A stretch of DNA of 64,000 nt, from contig JACPMF010000004.1 in NCBI GenBank assembly GCA_016186145.1, forward strand, positions 3,115 to 67,114, read 5' to 3'. Positions 7,467 through 14,933 of this stretch are shown piece by piece. Under the pieces are notes generated by a model. That model had not been told where the DNA came from and ran no database searches. It saw only the letters and a list, made by a program, of their open reading frames with translations. Within the stretch, counting starts at the first letter, position 1; each line of letters begins with the position of its first letter. The translations under genes were made by a program, and so were the position numbers. Origin of the DNA: Candidatus Sungiibacteriota bacterium. Lineage in GTDB: Bacteria > Patescibacteria > Paceibacteria > Sungbacterales > SURF-37.

Positions 7467-9215
7467 ATGGGTGTCAAATCTGATGCGGAACAACTATTTT
7501 TCAAGCTTTCCAGCACGCTCCAAGAACAAGCGCGCGAACCGAAAGAAATCAAGTTAATCAGCAACGCATACAACTTTGCGGTTATTGCGCATGACGGGCA
7601 AAACAGAAAATCAGGAGAACCTTACATCATCCACCCTCTCGCCGTGGCAAACCGTCTTGCCGCGATGCGTCTTGACGCGGAAACAATCGCCGCCGGGCTT
7701 TTGCATGACGTCTGCGAAGACACCGCGGCGACAATTCAGGATATTCAAAAAGAGTTCGGCGAGAACATCGCGTTTCTCGTGGACGGCGTCACAAAGTTAG
7801 GACTCCTCCGGTACCGCGGCAGCGAGCGCGGCGCGGAAAACCTAAGGAAGATGTTCCTCGCCGTAGCCGAAGACATCCGCGTCGTACTGATTAAGCTCGC
7901 GGACCGGCTGCATAATATGGAAACCCTCGAACATGTCGCTCTCGAAAAACAAAAACGCATAGCAATTGAAACTCTCGAAATTTATGCGCCGCTTGCATAT
8001 CGCCTCGGGATCGGAGAATTTAAAGGGCGGCTCGAAGACCTCGCGTTTCCCCACATCTACCCGGAAGAACACCGCTGGCTGGTACACCACGTCCAGGAAA
8101 CTTTTGAAGACCGCAAGTTATACACCGAACGCCTCATTCCCCAAATCGGCAGCGAGCTTCGTGAAGAAAAACTGACCCCCCTCGACATTCACGCCCGCGC
8201 CAAGCACCACTACTCTCTCTATAAAAAACTGCTCGCCCACGATATGGACCTGGGAAAAGTTTATGACTTGGTCGCCGTGCGGATAATCGTCAAAAATATG
8301 GAGGATTGCTATCGCGCCCTCGGGGTCATACACGCCCGTTGGAAACCCCTCCCCGGGCGCATCAAAGACTATATTGCGATGCCAAAGCCGAACGGTTATC
8401 GATCGCTTCATACCACCATCTTTGGCCCGGAAGGAAAGATCACCGAAATCCAAATTCGAACACCGGACATGCACGAAGAAGCTGAAAACGGCATTGTCGC
8501 GCACTGGGCATACAGCGAGGCAAAGGTAAGACCGGAGTTCAAAAAACGTAACGGCGAAAACACGCGAAGCAAAAACCTTGCCTGGGTAAAACAGCTTCGG
8601 GAATGGCAAAAAGAATTCCAAAATCCGGACGAATTTCTCGAGTCCCTGAAAATCGATTTTTTCAAAGACCGGATTTTTGTTTTCACGCCGAAAGGCGACG
8701 TCATTGACCTTCCCGAAGAATCGACGCCGATTGATTTTGCATACCAAATCCACTCGACCATTGGAGGCACTGCGATTGGGGCGAAAGTAAACGGCAAAAT
8801 CGCAGCCCTCGATTACCGGCTCTCTTCGGGCGACATGGTCGAAATACTTACCCAAAAAAACAAGATACCAAGTCGCGATTGGCTCGGATTCGTCAAAACC
8901 GCATCGGCCAGAAAAAAAATAGCGTCCATCCTCCGAAGGCGGCGGGAAGAAATTTCATTTTCACAAAAAAGCGGCACGGCCGTTGAACTTCGGCTGACCG
9001 CAAAAGACAGAATAGGGCTCCTAAAAGATGTCGCGCGCGTGATTGCCGACCACCGGATCAACATGAAAAACATTTCATCGGAAACAAAAAACCGCCTCTT
9101 TCCGGCGATCACGATCCAAATTACTCCGCGCTCAAAACAATCTCTTGAAAAGCTGCTGGTCCGCCTGAAAGCAATAAAAGGGGTAGAGGAAGTCGAGTAT
9201 AAACTACTTAGTTAA
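7467..9215 (+). CDS. rel: Bifunctional (p)ppGpp synthetase/hydrolase, RelA/SpoT
   Basis: 582 aa, a compact but complete long RSH protein. The HD hydrolase domain shows HDGQNRKSGEPYIIHP and LLHDVCEDT (about 78-87) and LADRLHNMETL. The synthetase domain shows VYDLVAVRIIV, DYIAMPKPNGYRSLHT and EIQIRT. TGS (FVFTPKGDVIDLPEESTPIDFAY) and a C-terminal ACT domain (RIGLLKDVARVIAD) follow. It makes and degrades the stringent-response alarmone. The hydrolase residues appear intact, so it is probably bifunctional. No good ribosome binding site precedes the ATG; TATAAT lies about 60 bp upstream. It is convergent with parB. Confidence 0.93.
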   Translation: MGVKSDAEQLFFKLSSTLQEQAREPKEIKLISNAYNFAVIAHDGQNRKSGEPYIIHPLAVANRLAAMRLDAETIAAGLLHDVCEDTAATIQDIQKEFGENIAFLVDGVTKLGLLRYRGSERGAENLRKMFLAVAEDIRVVLIKLADRLHNMETLEHVALEKQKRIAIETLEIYAPLAYRLGIGEFKGRLEDLAFPHIYPEEHRWLVHHVQETFEDRKLYTERLIPQIGSELREEKLTPLDIHARAKHHYSLYKKLLAHDMDLGKVYDLVAVRIIVKNMEDCYRALGVIHARWKPLPGRIKDYIAMPKPNGYRSLHTTIFGPEGKITEIQIRTPDMHEEAENGIVAHWAYSEAKVRPEFKKRNGENTRSKNLAWVKQLREWQKEFQNPDEFLESLKIDFFKDRIFVFTPKGDVIDLPEESTPIDFAYQIHSTIGGTAIGAKVNGKIAALDYRLSSGDMVEILTQKNKIPSRDWLGFVKTASARKKIASILRRRREEISFSQKSGTAVELRLTAKDRIGLLKDVARVIADHRINMKNISSETKNRLFPAITIQITPRSKQSLEKLLVRLKAIKGVEEVEYKLLS

Positions 9216-9273
9216 AACAAGCCGCATATAAAAATCTTTCATTAACGGCGATGTAACGAAAAAACCCGAACGA

Positions 9274-9436
9274 GCCATATCCTAAAATTTTCCATTGCAA
9301 AGATGTGAATACAAATTGACGAGCGAGCGAAACAAAATAACGGAAATTCGCTTATTTCGAATTTCCGTTATTCATTTTGTAAGGCTCGCGAGAATAATTT
9401 GCTCACATCGCTGCCTGGAAAATTTTAGGATATGGC
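9274..9436. repeat. Large palindromic element between rel and parB
   Basis: Outer arms GCCATATCCTAAAATTTTCC (9274 on) and its exact complement (9416-9436) enclose a second, nearly perfect hairpin (ACAAAATAACGGAAATTCG ... CGAATTTCCGTTAT), so the whole 163 bp can fold as one stem. It lies between convergent genes and may terminate both. It also looks like a non-autonomous mobile palindrome. Confidence 0.75.
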
Positions 9437-9439
9437 GAG

Positions 9440-10558
9440 TCAGACTTCTCTGATAATCTTCCCGAGAATTGCCTGCAACTCTTCTTCCGAATAAAACTCA
9501 ACGACTATTTTTCCGCGGGATCCGTCTTTTTGTAAAAGCACCTTGGTGCCAAGCGTTTCTTCAAGACGCGACTGCGCCACGCGTATTTCCGGGTCCATAA
9601 ACATGGCATTCCGGCGCTTTGTAGGGCGGCGGGCGCCCAAGATGGCGCGAGTGGCAAGTTCTACATCCCGGACCGAAAGATTATTTGCTAGAGTCTCTTC
9701 AAAAAGCTTTGCCTGGTTTTCAGGAAGATCCTGAAGAGTCAAAAGCGCCCTTGCGTGACCTTCGGTTATGAGCCCGCCCCCCACCGCTTCTTGAATATTC
9801 CCGGGCAACGCCACCAAACGCACCGCATTTGCGACATATTCACGGGATTTACCAATACGCTCGCCCACCTGTTTATGGGTCAATTTGAATTCTTCAGAAA
9901 GCTGTTTGAACGCCTTGGCCCGTTCTATCGGATTAAGATCTTCGCGCTGAACATTTTCAATCAGAGCCAATTCCAACTTCTGCCGCTCCGGCGTCTGTCC
10001 GCGTTTGATTATGGAGGGAATCTCACGAAGCCCAGCCATAACTGACGCCCGCCATCTCCGCTCCCCAGCTATAATTTGATAGCGAACATCGAAGCCGCGC
10101 GGGGTTTCGAGCTCAACTTTCGATACCACAATGGGCTGGAGTACGCCATGAACTTTTATTGAGTCAGCAAGGCTTTTTAGCGCCTCAATATCAAATTCCC
10201 GGCGCGGCTGAAAAGGATTTGGTTCTATTTTATCGATATCAATCCAGAAAACGCTCTCGCCTTTCGACCGGGCAAATTTCATTTCTTGATCGTAAGGGCC
10301 AACCGGAACCCCTGCCGGTATCTGTTGATTTAAAACTGGTTCTTGTTTAGGAAGAGTGTCGGCAACTGCAAAAACCGCGGGTTTTTGTTCTCCGGCCGGA
10401 TCACCCGCATGCATAATTTTATAACTCGGCTCCAAAAGGTTTTCCTGCTCGCCAAGGACATCAAGCGGCTCTTTAATTACATAGCCGTTGAGTTCAGCAC
10501 CCAATGGATTTAAATTGCCTTCAAAATTGTGTTGATTGTCGCTCGACATATCTACCAC
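9440..10558 (-). CDS. parB: ParB/Spo0J chromosome-partitioning protein
   Basis: 372 aa. About 100 residues of variable N-terminus precede the ParB/Srx domain (IEPNPFQPRREFD about 110, GVLQPIVV, IIAGERRWRAS about 163, the CTP-binding motif), then the helix-turn-helix LTHKQVGERIGKSREYVANAVRL and the dimerisation C-terminus. It loads SMC and marks parS near the origin. No parA is adjacent. The first start is GTG at 10558 with a second ATG at 10549; neither has a strong ribosome binding site. I did not identify a parS site by eye. Confidence 0.9.
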   Translation of the reverse strand: MVDMSSDNQHNFEGNLNPLGAELNGYVIKEPLDVLGEQENLLEPSYKIMHAGDPAGEQKPAVFAVADTLPKQEPVLNQQIPAGVPVGPYDQEMKFARSKGESVFWIDIDKIEPNPFQPRREFDIEALKSLADSIKVHGVLQPIVVSKVELETPRGFDVRYQIIAGERRWRASVMAGLREIPSIIKRGQTPERQKLELALIENVQREDLNPIERAKAFKQLSEEFKLTHKQVGERIGKSREYVANAVRLVALPGNIQEAVGGGLITEGHARALLTLQDLPENQAKLFEETLANNLSVRDVELATRAILGARRPTKRRNAMFMDPEIRVAQSRLEETLGTKVLLQKDGSRGKIVVEFYSEEELQAILGKIIREV

Positions 10559-10637
10559 AGCTTAAGATATTTTTTAAAAACGCGCAAGATGAGGTGTTGA
10601 AAACAGTAACTTTTTAATTTATAGTTGCATGAGATCA

Positions 10638-10721
10638 GGGCATGTGGCGGAACTGGTTTACGCGCACGACTCAAAATCGTGTGGCCTCACGGCCGTGTGG
10701 GTTCGACTCCCACCATGCCCA
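10638..10721 (+). tRNA. tRNA-Leu(CAA)
   Basis: Class II cloverleaf: acceptor GGGCATG pairs with CATGCCC, anticodon loop CTCAAAA gives CAA, long variable arm with a GGCC stem, T-loop TTCGACT, discriminator A. A homing-endonuclease-like frame starts inside it and runs on past its 3' end. Confidence 0.93.
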
Positions 10722-11430
10722 TTTTGTACCCAAAACGAAACTAACATTTAAAGAATTCGAATGGACGCCGCAACTTGCTTATGTTGTAGGACTTTTAGTA
10801 ACCGACGGTAATTTATCTAGTGACGGTCGACATATAATAATGCGCTCGTCAGATGTAGAATTGTTGAACACTTTCAAAAATTGCCTTAATATCAATAACA
10901 GAATTGGAAGAACACAAAACGGCAAAACGATTTCTTATAGAGTACAATTCGGAAGTATACAATTTTACAACTGGCTGAAGAAGATAGGACTATTCCCCGC
11001 AAAAAGTTACACGATCGGTGAAATAGATATTCCAGATAAATTTTTTAGAGATTATCTTCGTGGATGTATAGACGGCGATGGCAATATTTGTACGTACAAA
11101 GATTTATATAACGTATATAAAGGAAGAAAATACGTCACTCAGCGACTATTTATAAAAATTGTGTCTGCAAGTAAAAAACATATCGTTTGGCTTCGGAATA
11201 AAATTACTGCCCTTAACGGCAGTAACGGAGCAATAATTAAAGACAGCCCGGCAGATAAACAACGGGTTCCAATGTGGATACTGAAATTTGCCAAAAAGGA
11301 ATCACTACGGCTTCTCAGTTGGATTTACTATCAACCAGACATCCCTTGCCTTGAACGTAAACATATGACAGCTGTGTATGCCATCGAAGAGATTAGCAAA
11401 CAAAAACGGCGTGTATATTCTAGAATATAA
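10642..11430 (+). CDS. LAGLIDADG-type homing endonuclease downstream of tRNA-Leu
   Basis: The open frame is 262 aa, but the first 26 codons lie within tRNA-Leu(CAA); the protein-like part begins around 10740. Two LAGLIDADG motifs are visible: LAYVVGLLVTDGNLSSDG (about 45-62) and FFRDYLRGCIDGDGNI (about 132-147), with the acidic residue of each in place, as in a monomeric double-motif enzyme. No ATG, GTG or TTG with a ribosome binding site occurs between the tRNA and the domain, so the true start is unclear. Its stop is 2 bp before a detached 3' half of another tRNA. More AT-rich than the surrounding genes, which suggests acquisition. Confidence 0.75.
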   Translation: MWRNWFTRTTQNRVASRPCGFDSHHAHFVPKTKLTFKEFEWTPQLAYVVGLLVTDGNLSSDGRHIIMRSSDVELLNTFKNCLNINNRIGRTQNGKTISYRVQFGSIQFYNWLKKIGLFPAKSYTIGEIDIPDKFFRDYLRGCIDGDGNICTYKDLYNVYKGRKYVTQRLFIKIVSASKKHIVWLRNKITALNGSNGAIIKDSPADKQRVPMWILKFAKKESLRLLSWIYYQPDIPCLERKHMTAVYAIEEISKQKRRVYSRI

Positions 11431-11432
11431 AC

Positions 11433-11475
11433 ACTTGAAGGCAACCTCGTGAGAGTTCAACTCTCTCCCGCGGCA
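11433..11475 (+). pseudogene. Detached 3' half of a class II tRNA
   Basis: The segment ends with a T-arm (GAGAG-TTCAACT-CTCTC) and acceptor strand CCGCGGC plus A, preceded by a short arm GG-CAA-CC like a tRNA-Leu variable region. No complementary 5' half (GCCGCGG start) is present upstream, and tRNA-Leu(CAA) has a different acceptor stem. It looks like the displaced 3' part of a tRNA gene that was split when the endonuclease region arrived. Confidence 0.55.
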
Positions 11476-11489
11476 TTACGAACCTACTT

Positions 11490-11513
11490 AAACCCCGGCA
11501 AAGGCCGGGGTTT
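11490..11513. terminator. Strong hairpin terminator
   Basis: AAACCCCGGC-AAAG-GCCGGGGTTT, a GC stem flanked by A/T runs, downstream of the tRNA fragment and endonuclease gene. Confidence 0.7.
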
Positions 11514-11559
11514 AAAATTTACCCTTTTAAACAGGTTTTGGGCAAACGCAATAAAATAA

Positions 11560-11596
11560 TGGGCGCGTCTGGATTCGAACCAGAGTTCCCGGGTGT
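11560..11596 (-). pseudogene. 3' half of an interrupted tRNA gene
   Basis: On the minus strand: a T-arm TCTGG-TTCGAAT-CCAGA and acceptor strand CGCGCCC with discriminator A. The only matching 5' acceptor strand (GGGCGCG) is on the same strand at 11971, about 340 bp away. The anticodon-stem part (ACCCG) does not pair well with that 5' half (TCTCG), so the locus may be degenerate or a composite of two tRNAs. A 7-bp hairpin (CGGGTGT/ACACCCG) with a long loop is present just upstream on that strand. Confidence 0.5.
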
Positions 11597-11651
11597 AGAA
11601 CTGCGCAGCCGCTTCGCGGCTTGCTCGTTACACCCGCGAAAAGTCACCGCA

Positions 11652-11791
11652 CCATCCCGAACAAATTGAGGTTAGGGTGCGCGATCCCGTACTTCCGCGA
11701 TACTGACTCTGTACCATTACGGGTCAGCAGTTCGGGAGATGCGGGATCTGCGCCAACTTCTCGCTCCCTCTGGTCGCGGAAGTTGCGGGAC
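11652..11791. repeat. Complementary hairpin block between tRNA halves
   Basis: TCCCGTACTTCCGCGA (about 11685-11700) is nearly complementary to TCGCGGAAGTTGCGGGA (about 11775-11791), and CATCCCGAAC pairs with GTTCGGGAGATG inside or beside it. The block is strongly structured and non-coding. I looked for group I intron core sequences and could not identify a convincing set. Confidence 0.45.
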
Positions 11792-11823
11792 TATTTAAAC
11801 GCTTTTCGCCCTTCTCAATTCAT

Positions 11824-11931
11824 CCCGTTGGATTTTATAAAAATGGGCACTGCAGGGATCGGACCTGCGGCCTTCACAATGTCAATGTGACGCTCTACCA
11901 CTGAGCTAAGTGCCCTAGAAAATCTAACGGG
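11824..11931. mobile_element. MITE-like element, copy 3, enclosing a tRNA-Val gene
   Basis: Ends CCCGTTGGATTTT / AAAATCTAACGGG match the CCCGTTAGA family. The left flank is ATTCAT as in other copies; the right flank ATGTCAAC is the anticodon loop of a split tRNA. Its interior is almost entirely one tRNA gene, so the element has either captured a tRNA or inserted around it. Confidence 0.6.
11844..11915 (-). tRNA. tRNA-Val(GAC)
   Basis: Full cloverleaf on the minus strand: acceptor GGGCACT/AGTGCCC, D-arm TAGCTCAGTGGTAGAGC, anticodon stem TCACA/TGTGA with loop TTGACAT (GAC), T-loop TCCGATC, discriminator A. Confidence 0.9.
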
Positions 11932-11933
11932 AT

Positions 11934-11971
11934 GTCAACGAGACGCTCTAACCGGCCTCGGCTACGCGCCC
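11934..11971 (-). pseudogene. 5' half of an interrupted tRNA-Val(GAC)-like gene
   Basis: On the minus strand it reads acceptor GGGCGCG, TA, a D-arm and then anticodon stem TCTCG plus TTGAC, and stops matching a tRNA directly after anticodon position 36, where the CCCGTTAGA element begins. Its acceptor strand is perfectly complementary to the 3' half at 11560. Confidence 0.55.
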
Positions 11972-12062
11972 TTAAAACGAATCGGACGATGCTGAACGAC
12001 GTTAGAACCTACTTTCAGGGTATCAAAAACTACGAAATGTTTCCAGATTTCAGCAGGATTTC

Positions 12063-12093
12063 AAAATAAAATCGGCTCTTTATGGAAGCCGAT
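12063..12093 (-). terminator. Terminator of the 12096-12686 gene
   Basis: On the minus strand, ATCGGCT-TCCATAAAG-AGCCGAT is followed by TTTTATTTT immediately after the stop codon. Confidence 0.7.
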
Positions 12094-12095
12094 CT

Positions 12096-12686
12096 CTAAC
12101 TTTCTGCTTTGGTAAGCAGTAATTGATAAGTTTCGCGACGATTGTCGTCGACTTTTCGGGGCAGGAACGGCAAGGCTTTTTCGTAAGTTTGTGCCAGGCT
12201 GCCATTTGCGTTCGAATACATCCGATCAAATCTTTGGATAATCTCATGTGCAACGCTTTGAATAAGCGGCATCCGTGAAGAACGGTATCTGCTTCCGAAT
12301 TTTGATGTCCACGCAGGCCCCTGCGTGTTTCTGATATTTTCCTTGAGTTTCGGGAAATCAGTTTCTCCCTCCATATTGATAAGGAGCGGTGCTTGTTCGT
12401 AGCAAAATGGCATTGAGGGTTGCCATCTGGCTTCCACGACATTTTCATGCACTAAAAGTTTAACTGAAGGGGAAAGATATACCAATCTCGTGCCTGCTTT
12501 TCCGCCTTGGGCAAAAGCGAAGCGACAACCTTCAATTTCACGGATCCTTTTTGGGTGCATGATATTCCTTCCATGGCAGCCAGTAAGCCCGAAGCTGCCA
12601 AATTCCCAAAATGGATCACGTCGCGTATCGTTCGGATCATTCAACCGCGGCCTTCTCAGGTGGATAAGTATGACCTTGTCTTTCAC
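12096..12686 (-). CDS. Hypothetical protein with WEFGSFGLTGCHGRN motif
   Basis: 196 aa with an ATG at 12686. Notable segments are RRDPFWEFGSFGLTGCHGRN (about 22-41), a stretch that looks like a conserved active or binding site with Trp, Cys and His close together, and TDFPKLKENIRNTQGPAWTSKFGSRYRSS (central, basic). No signal peptide or membrane segment. Its own terminator follows at once. I do not recognise the family. A second frame at 12080-12448 overlaps it and is a shadow. Confidence 0.6.
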   Translation of the reverse strand: MKDKVILIHLRRPRLNDPNDTRRDPFWEFGSFGLTGCHGRNIMHPKRIREIEGCRFAFAQGGKAGTRLVYLSPSVKLLVHENVVEARWQPSMPFCYEQAPLLINMEGETDFPKLKENIRNTQGPAWTSKFGSRYRSSRMPLIQSVAHEIIQRFDRMYSNANGSLAQTYEKALPFLPRKVDDNRRETYQLLLTKAES

Positions 12687-12810
12687 TTAAACCTCCACAA
12701 TCACAATAAAGACCTGCCCGGATTCTATGGTGGACAGAGAGCGATTGTCAATATCACACACCCTGCCGCGTCATTCCTATTTCTGGATAGATTCTCTCAC
12801 CTCTCTCACA

Positions 12811-12841
12811 AAAAACAGCCCCATAAAATAAGGCTGCTTTT
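12811..12841 (-). terminator. Terminator of the GIY-YIG gene
   Basis: On the minus strand, AAAAGCAGCC-TTATTTTATG-GGGCTGTTTTTT overlaps the end of the gene starting at 13079. Confidence 0.7.
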
Positions 12842-13079
12842 ATGACAAAAAATGTCTTTTCAAGAACGCCCTGCCGGAGCCTGATTTTAGATATTTTTCG
12901 AAATTGAAAGCAACATATTTATTTTGAAAAGCGAAATAAGAAATTAATTTGATCGGCAATCTATTTTTTGTGGCTGGAACTTGCGCTTTATTATGTCTTA
13001 CGATTCTGTCTTTTAGATCAGAAGTACATCCAATATAAAATCTTCTATCACAACATTCTAAAATATAGACATAGTTCAT
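12840..13079 (-). CDS. Small GIY-YIG nuclease-domain protein (UPF0213/YhbQ-like)
   Basis: 79 aa. It opens with YVYILECCDRRFYIGCTSDLKDRIVRHN-type sequence (residues 3-30), the GIY-YIG motif with the arginine after the second strand, and has KYVAFNFEKYLKSGSGR with the family's late glutamate. Stand-alone GIY-YIG proteins of this size are common in Patescibacteria and act in DNA repair or recombination in studied cases. The specific role here is unknown. Confidence 0.8.
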   Translation of the reverse strand: MNYVYILECCDRRFYIGCTSDLKDRIVRHNKAQVPATKNRLPIKLISYFAFQNKYVAFNFEKYLKSGSGRAFLKRHFLS

Positions 13080-13093
13080 AATAACGGGTTTTA

Positions 13094-13151
13094 CCTCGCC
13101 GAAGCCAAGCCGAGTCCCGCCTTCGTTTTGCGGAGCAAAACTTCGGCGAGG
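13094..13151. repeat. GC-rich inverted repeat
   Basis: CCTCGCCGAAG at 13094 is complementary to CTTCGGCGAGG at 13141, with further internal pairing. It lies directly upstream of the GIY-YIG gene and beside tRNA-Trp. Confidence 0.55.
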
Positions 13152-13157
13152 CGAAGG

Positions 13158-13228
13158 CGGGAGTGGCAGGAGTCGAACCTGCAGTCACGGTTTTGGAGAC
13201 CGTTGGTTTGCCATTAACCGACACTCCC
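13158..13228 (-). tRNA. tRNA-Trp(CCA)
   Basis: Acceptor GGGAGTG/CACTCCC, anticodon stem ACGGT/ACCGT with loop CTCCAAA (CCA), T-loop TTCGACT, discriminator G as usual for tryptophan. Its neighbour rpmG matches the common rpmG-tRNA-Trp arrangement. Confidence 0.93.
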
Positions 13229-13244
13229 ACAAAAAAACGAGAGA

Positions 13245-13403
13245 TCATTTTTTCGTTTCTTTGTGACCGGTGTGTTTTCTGCACCAATTGCAAAATTTCT
13301 TCAGCTCAATCTTTTTCTCGACCGTTTTCTTGTTCTTGCGCGACCAGTAATTAACGCGCTTGCACTTCGTGCATTGCAACTTTATTAAATTTGGTTGCGG
13401 CAT
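13245..13403 (-). CDS. rpmG: 50S ribosomal protein L33
   Basis: 52 aa from the ATG at 13403 (AGAG ribosome-binding sequence about 8 bp before). LQCTKCKRVNYWSRKN and KFCNWCRKHTGHKE carry the two CxxC zinc-binding pairs of a C+ type L33. It is a component of the large ribosomal subunit near the E site. It is immediately upstream of tRNA-Trp on the same strand; secE and nusG, which often follow, are absent here. Confidence 0.93.
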   Translation of the reverse strand: MPQPNLIKLQCTKCKRVNYWSRKNKKTVEKKIELKKFCNWCRKHTGHKETKK

Positions 13404-13469
13404 ATTTTTATCTCTTTCAGCTAAACGCAAAATTAAAAACTAAAATGCGAAACTGACTAAAAGAAATCC

Positions 13470-13709
13470 TTATCTAGTTCTTTTCAGGAGTTTTAAAAAC
13501 TCTTTTACTGAAAATTTTGCTTGCTTCAAAATTTCATTCAATAACCACCGGGGTATATCAGCATTGTGATAAGGAATCGTGGTTTGGCGAGTTACATCAC
13601 GAAAGTGTTGCAAACGAATATGACTTCCGCCCTGTCTTACAATTTTAAATCCCGCCTTAAGCAGGACACGAAGCAACGCTCTTGAGCTTATCATCGGCAA
13701 AATGCTCAT
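13470..13709 (-). CDS. hicA: HicA-family mRNA interferase toxin
   Basis: 79 aa. GFKIVRQGGSHIRLQH (about 19-34) holds the catalytic-type histidine of HicA (GSH in the dsRNA-binding-like fold), and IPYHNADIPRWLLNEILKQAKFS the conserved C-terminal half. In studied systems HicA cleaves mRNA and is neutralised by HicB. It follows hicB with a 4-bp ATGA overlap, so it is translationally coupled. Confidence 0.85.
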   Translation of the reverse strand: MSILPMISSRALLRVLLKAGFKIVRQGGSHIRLQHFRDVTRQTTIPYHNADIPRWLLNEILKQAKFSVKEFLKLLKRTR

Positions 13710-13984
13710 GGAACTGGCGCAAACAACCTTGATTTTGGCAGTCTGCCTACCGCCTTTCTCGTTTCATCAACAACGATTTTTCCATCTTCTATCACGCAGT
13801 CGCAATAAATTTCTATAGCGTCCTTGGCCATTTTTTTTGCTTCAGTAAGCGTTTTTCCAAACGTTGCTACTTCGGGAAGAGAAATTCCCTTCACAAGGTA
13901 AACTCCTTCTTTAGCATCACGCCAAATAAGCACCTTGTAAGTACCATTTCGCGTCTGGATGGTAAATTCCCTTTTATTTTTCAT
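13706..13984 (-). CDS. hicB: HicB-family antitoxin
   Basis: 92 aa. The partially degraded RNase H-like HicB fold is visible: YKVLIWRDAKEGVYLVKGISLPEVATFGKTLTEAKKMAKDAIE. No clear C-terminal DNA-binding domain is seen, so autoregulation may differ from the E. coli type. It is encoded upstream of hicA, with overlapping stop and start. Confidence 0.82.
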   Translation of the reverse strand: MKNKREFTIQTRNGTYKVLIWRDAKEGVYLVKGISLPEVATFGKTLTEAKKMAKDAIEIYCDCVIEDGKIVVDETRKAVGRLPKSRLFAPVP

Positions 13985-14086
13985 GTGTATACAATAACAA
14001 ACCTTACCGGATTATTCAATCGTTCGTTCATCTACAAACCGTGGGCTTATGATTTTGAGTCGGCAGGTTACACACTTACGTTTTTT

Positions 14087-14158
14087 AGCCTAGGGGGAGG
14101 ATCGAACTCCCGACCTACTACTTACCATGCAGTTGCTCTACCACTGAGCTACCTAGGC
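14087..14158 (-). tRNA. tRNA-Thr(GGT)
   Basis: Acceptor GCCTAGG/CCTAGGC, D-arm TAGCTCAGTGGTAGAGC, anticodon stem ACTGC/GTAGT with loop ATGGTAA (GGT), T-loop TTCGATC. The reading frame of the adjacent endonuclease runs into its 5' half and stops near the anticodon. Confidence 0.88.
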
Positions 14159-14735
14159 AATAATTCACAAGTATATTCCGAAGTTTTGTGTTATTAAAAT
14201 AAACAGTCATAACACCATATTTTGTTTTCTCTCTGTAAGTTCCAATACTCCTAGCCGGAGTAATTGTTGGTTTCATAAACTGTTTTCTGCCAACACCTAA
14301 TTGATTCTGCCAAAATACTATAGCATGATTTGGCTTAATATCGCTAAAAATTTGTAAGCCAAATTTTAATTTCGCCTTAGAAACACCACAGCATCTATGC
14401 AAAAACTTAATAAATATTTTAATTAGTGCTGGGTCTGTATTTCCAAGCCGTACCTGATTTTTACTCTTTTTACTTCCTTCACCCCAGTATAGTCCGACGC
14501 CGAGTCCAAATAATTTTGCATCTTCTAAGGTTGTGGGGATACGAATAATAAACGGGTCTCCCTTCGGATTATGCTTTATATACATTGCCTGAGAGATTGA
14601 TCGTTTTTTAATTTTATGTTTCGCAAACCAGTAATTAACCTTGTGTTCTGAGCACTTAAGAAAAGAGGCGATTTCATGAACAGATTTTTTGTCGGCTTCA
14701 TAAAGTTTTTTCAATTGTTTTGCCGGAAACGACAT
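14118..14735 (-). CDS. LAGLIDADG-like homing endonuclease ending inside tRNA-Thr
   Basis: 205 aa. An N-terminal helix-turn-helix (KKLYEADKKSVHEIASFLKC, HKVNYWFAKH, about 9-45) precedes a single LAGLIDADG-like motif GLGVGLYWGEGSK (about 77-89) and the continuation ALIKIFIKFLHRCCGV. The last 13 codons (CLGSSVVEQLHGK) are translated from the tRNA-Thr gene. The gene has the AT-rich composition typical of mobile endonucleases. A single motif would require dimer formation. With the 10642-11430 gene this makes two such enzymes fused in frame to tRNA genes within 4 kb. Confidence 0.7.
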   Translation of the reverse strand: MSFPAKQLKKLYEADKKSVHEIASFLKCSEHKVNYWFAKHKIKKRSISQAMYIKHNPKGDPFIIRIPTTLEDAKLFGLGVGLYWGEGSKKSKNQVRLGNTDPALIKIFIKFLHRCCGVSKAKLKFGLQIFSDIKPNHAIVFWQNQLGVGRKQFMKPTITPARSIGTYREKTKYGVMTVYFNNTKLRNILVNYCLGSSVVEQLHGK

Positions 14736-14796
14736 TAACTTAATTATAAACCATACATTAAGGTGGTCAACAACAACCTTTAAAAGGTACTACTTA

Positions 14797-14880
14797 TGCC
14801 GAGGGTGGGATTTGAACCCACAAGTCCTTGCGGACACAGACTTCTAAGGCCTGCGCGTATTCCATTTCCGCCACCTCGGC
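14797..14880 (-). tRNA. tRNA-Leu(TAG)
   Basis: Class II cloverleaf: acceptor GCCGAGG/CCTCGGC (one mismatch-tolerant pair), anticodon stem CAGGC/GTCTG with loop CTTAGAA (TAG), long variable arm GTCC...GGAC, T-loop TTCAAAT. Confidence 0.93.
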
Positions 14881-14933
14881 AAATTTCAACAGATACTTAT
14901 ACCATTCCGCCAGCCGCCCGCCGTAAACGAATT

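Noticed and set aside
11560..11971. A group I intron in the interrupted tRNA
   Set aside because: I looked for P/Q/R/S core elements; only loose matches such as GTACAGAGTCAGTA in the wrong order were found. It needs a covariance-model search before any claim.
12080..12448. Second minus-strand frame overlapping the 12096-12686 gene
   Set aside because: It overlaps in another frame, runs over the terminator and has a less protein-like composition.
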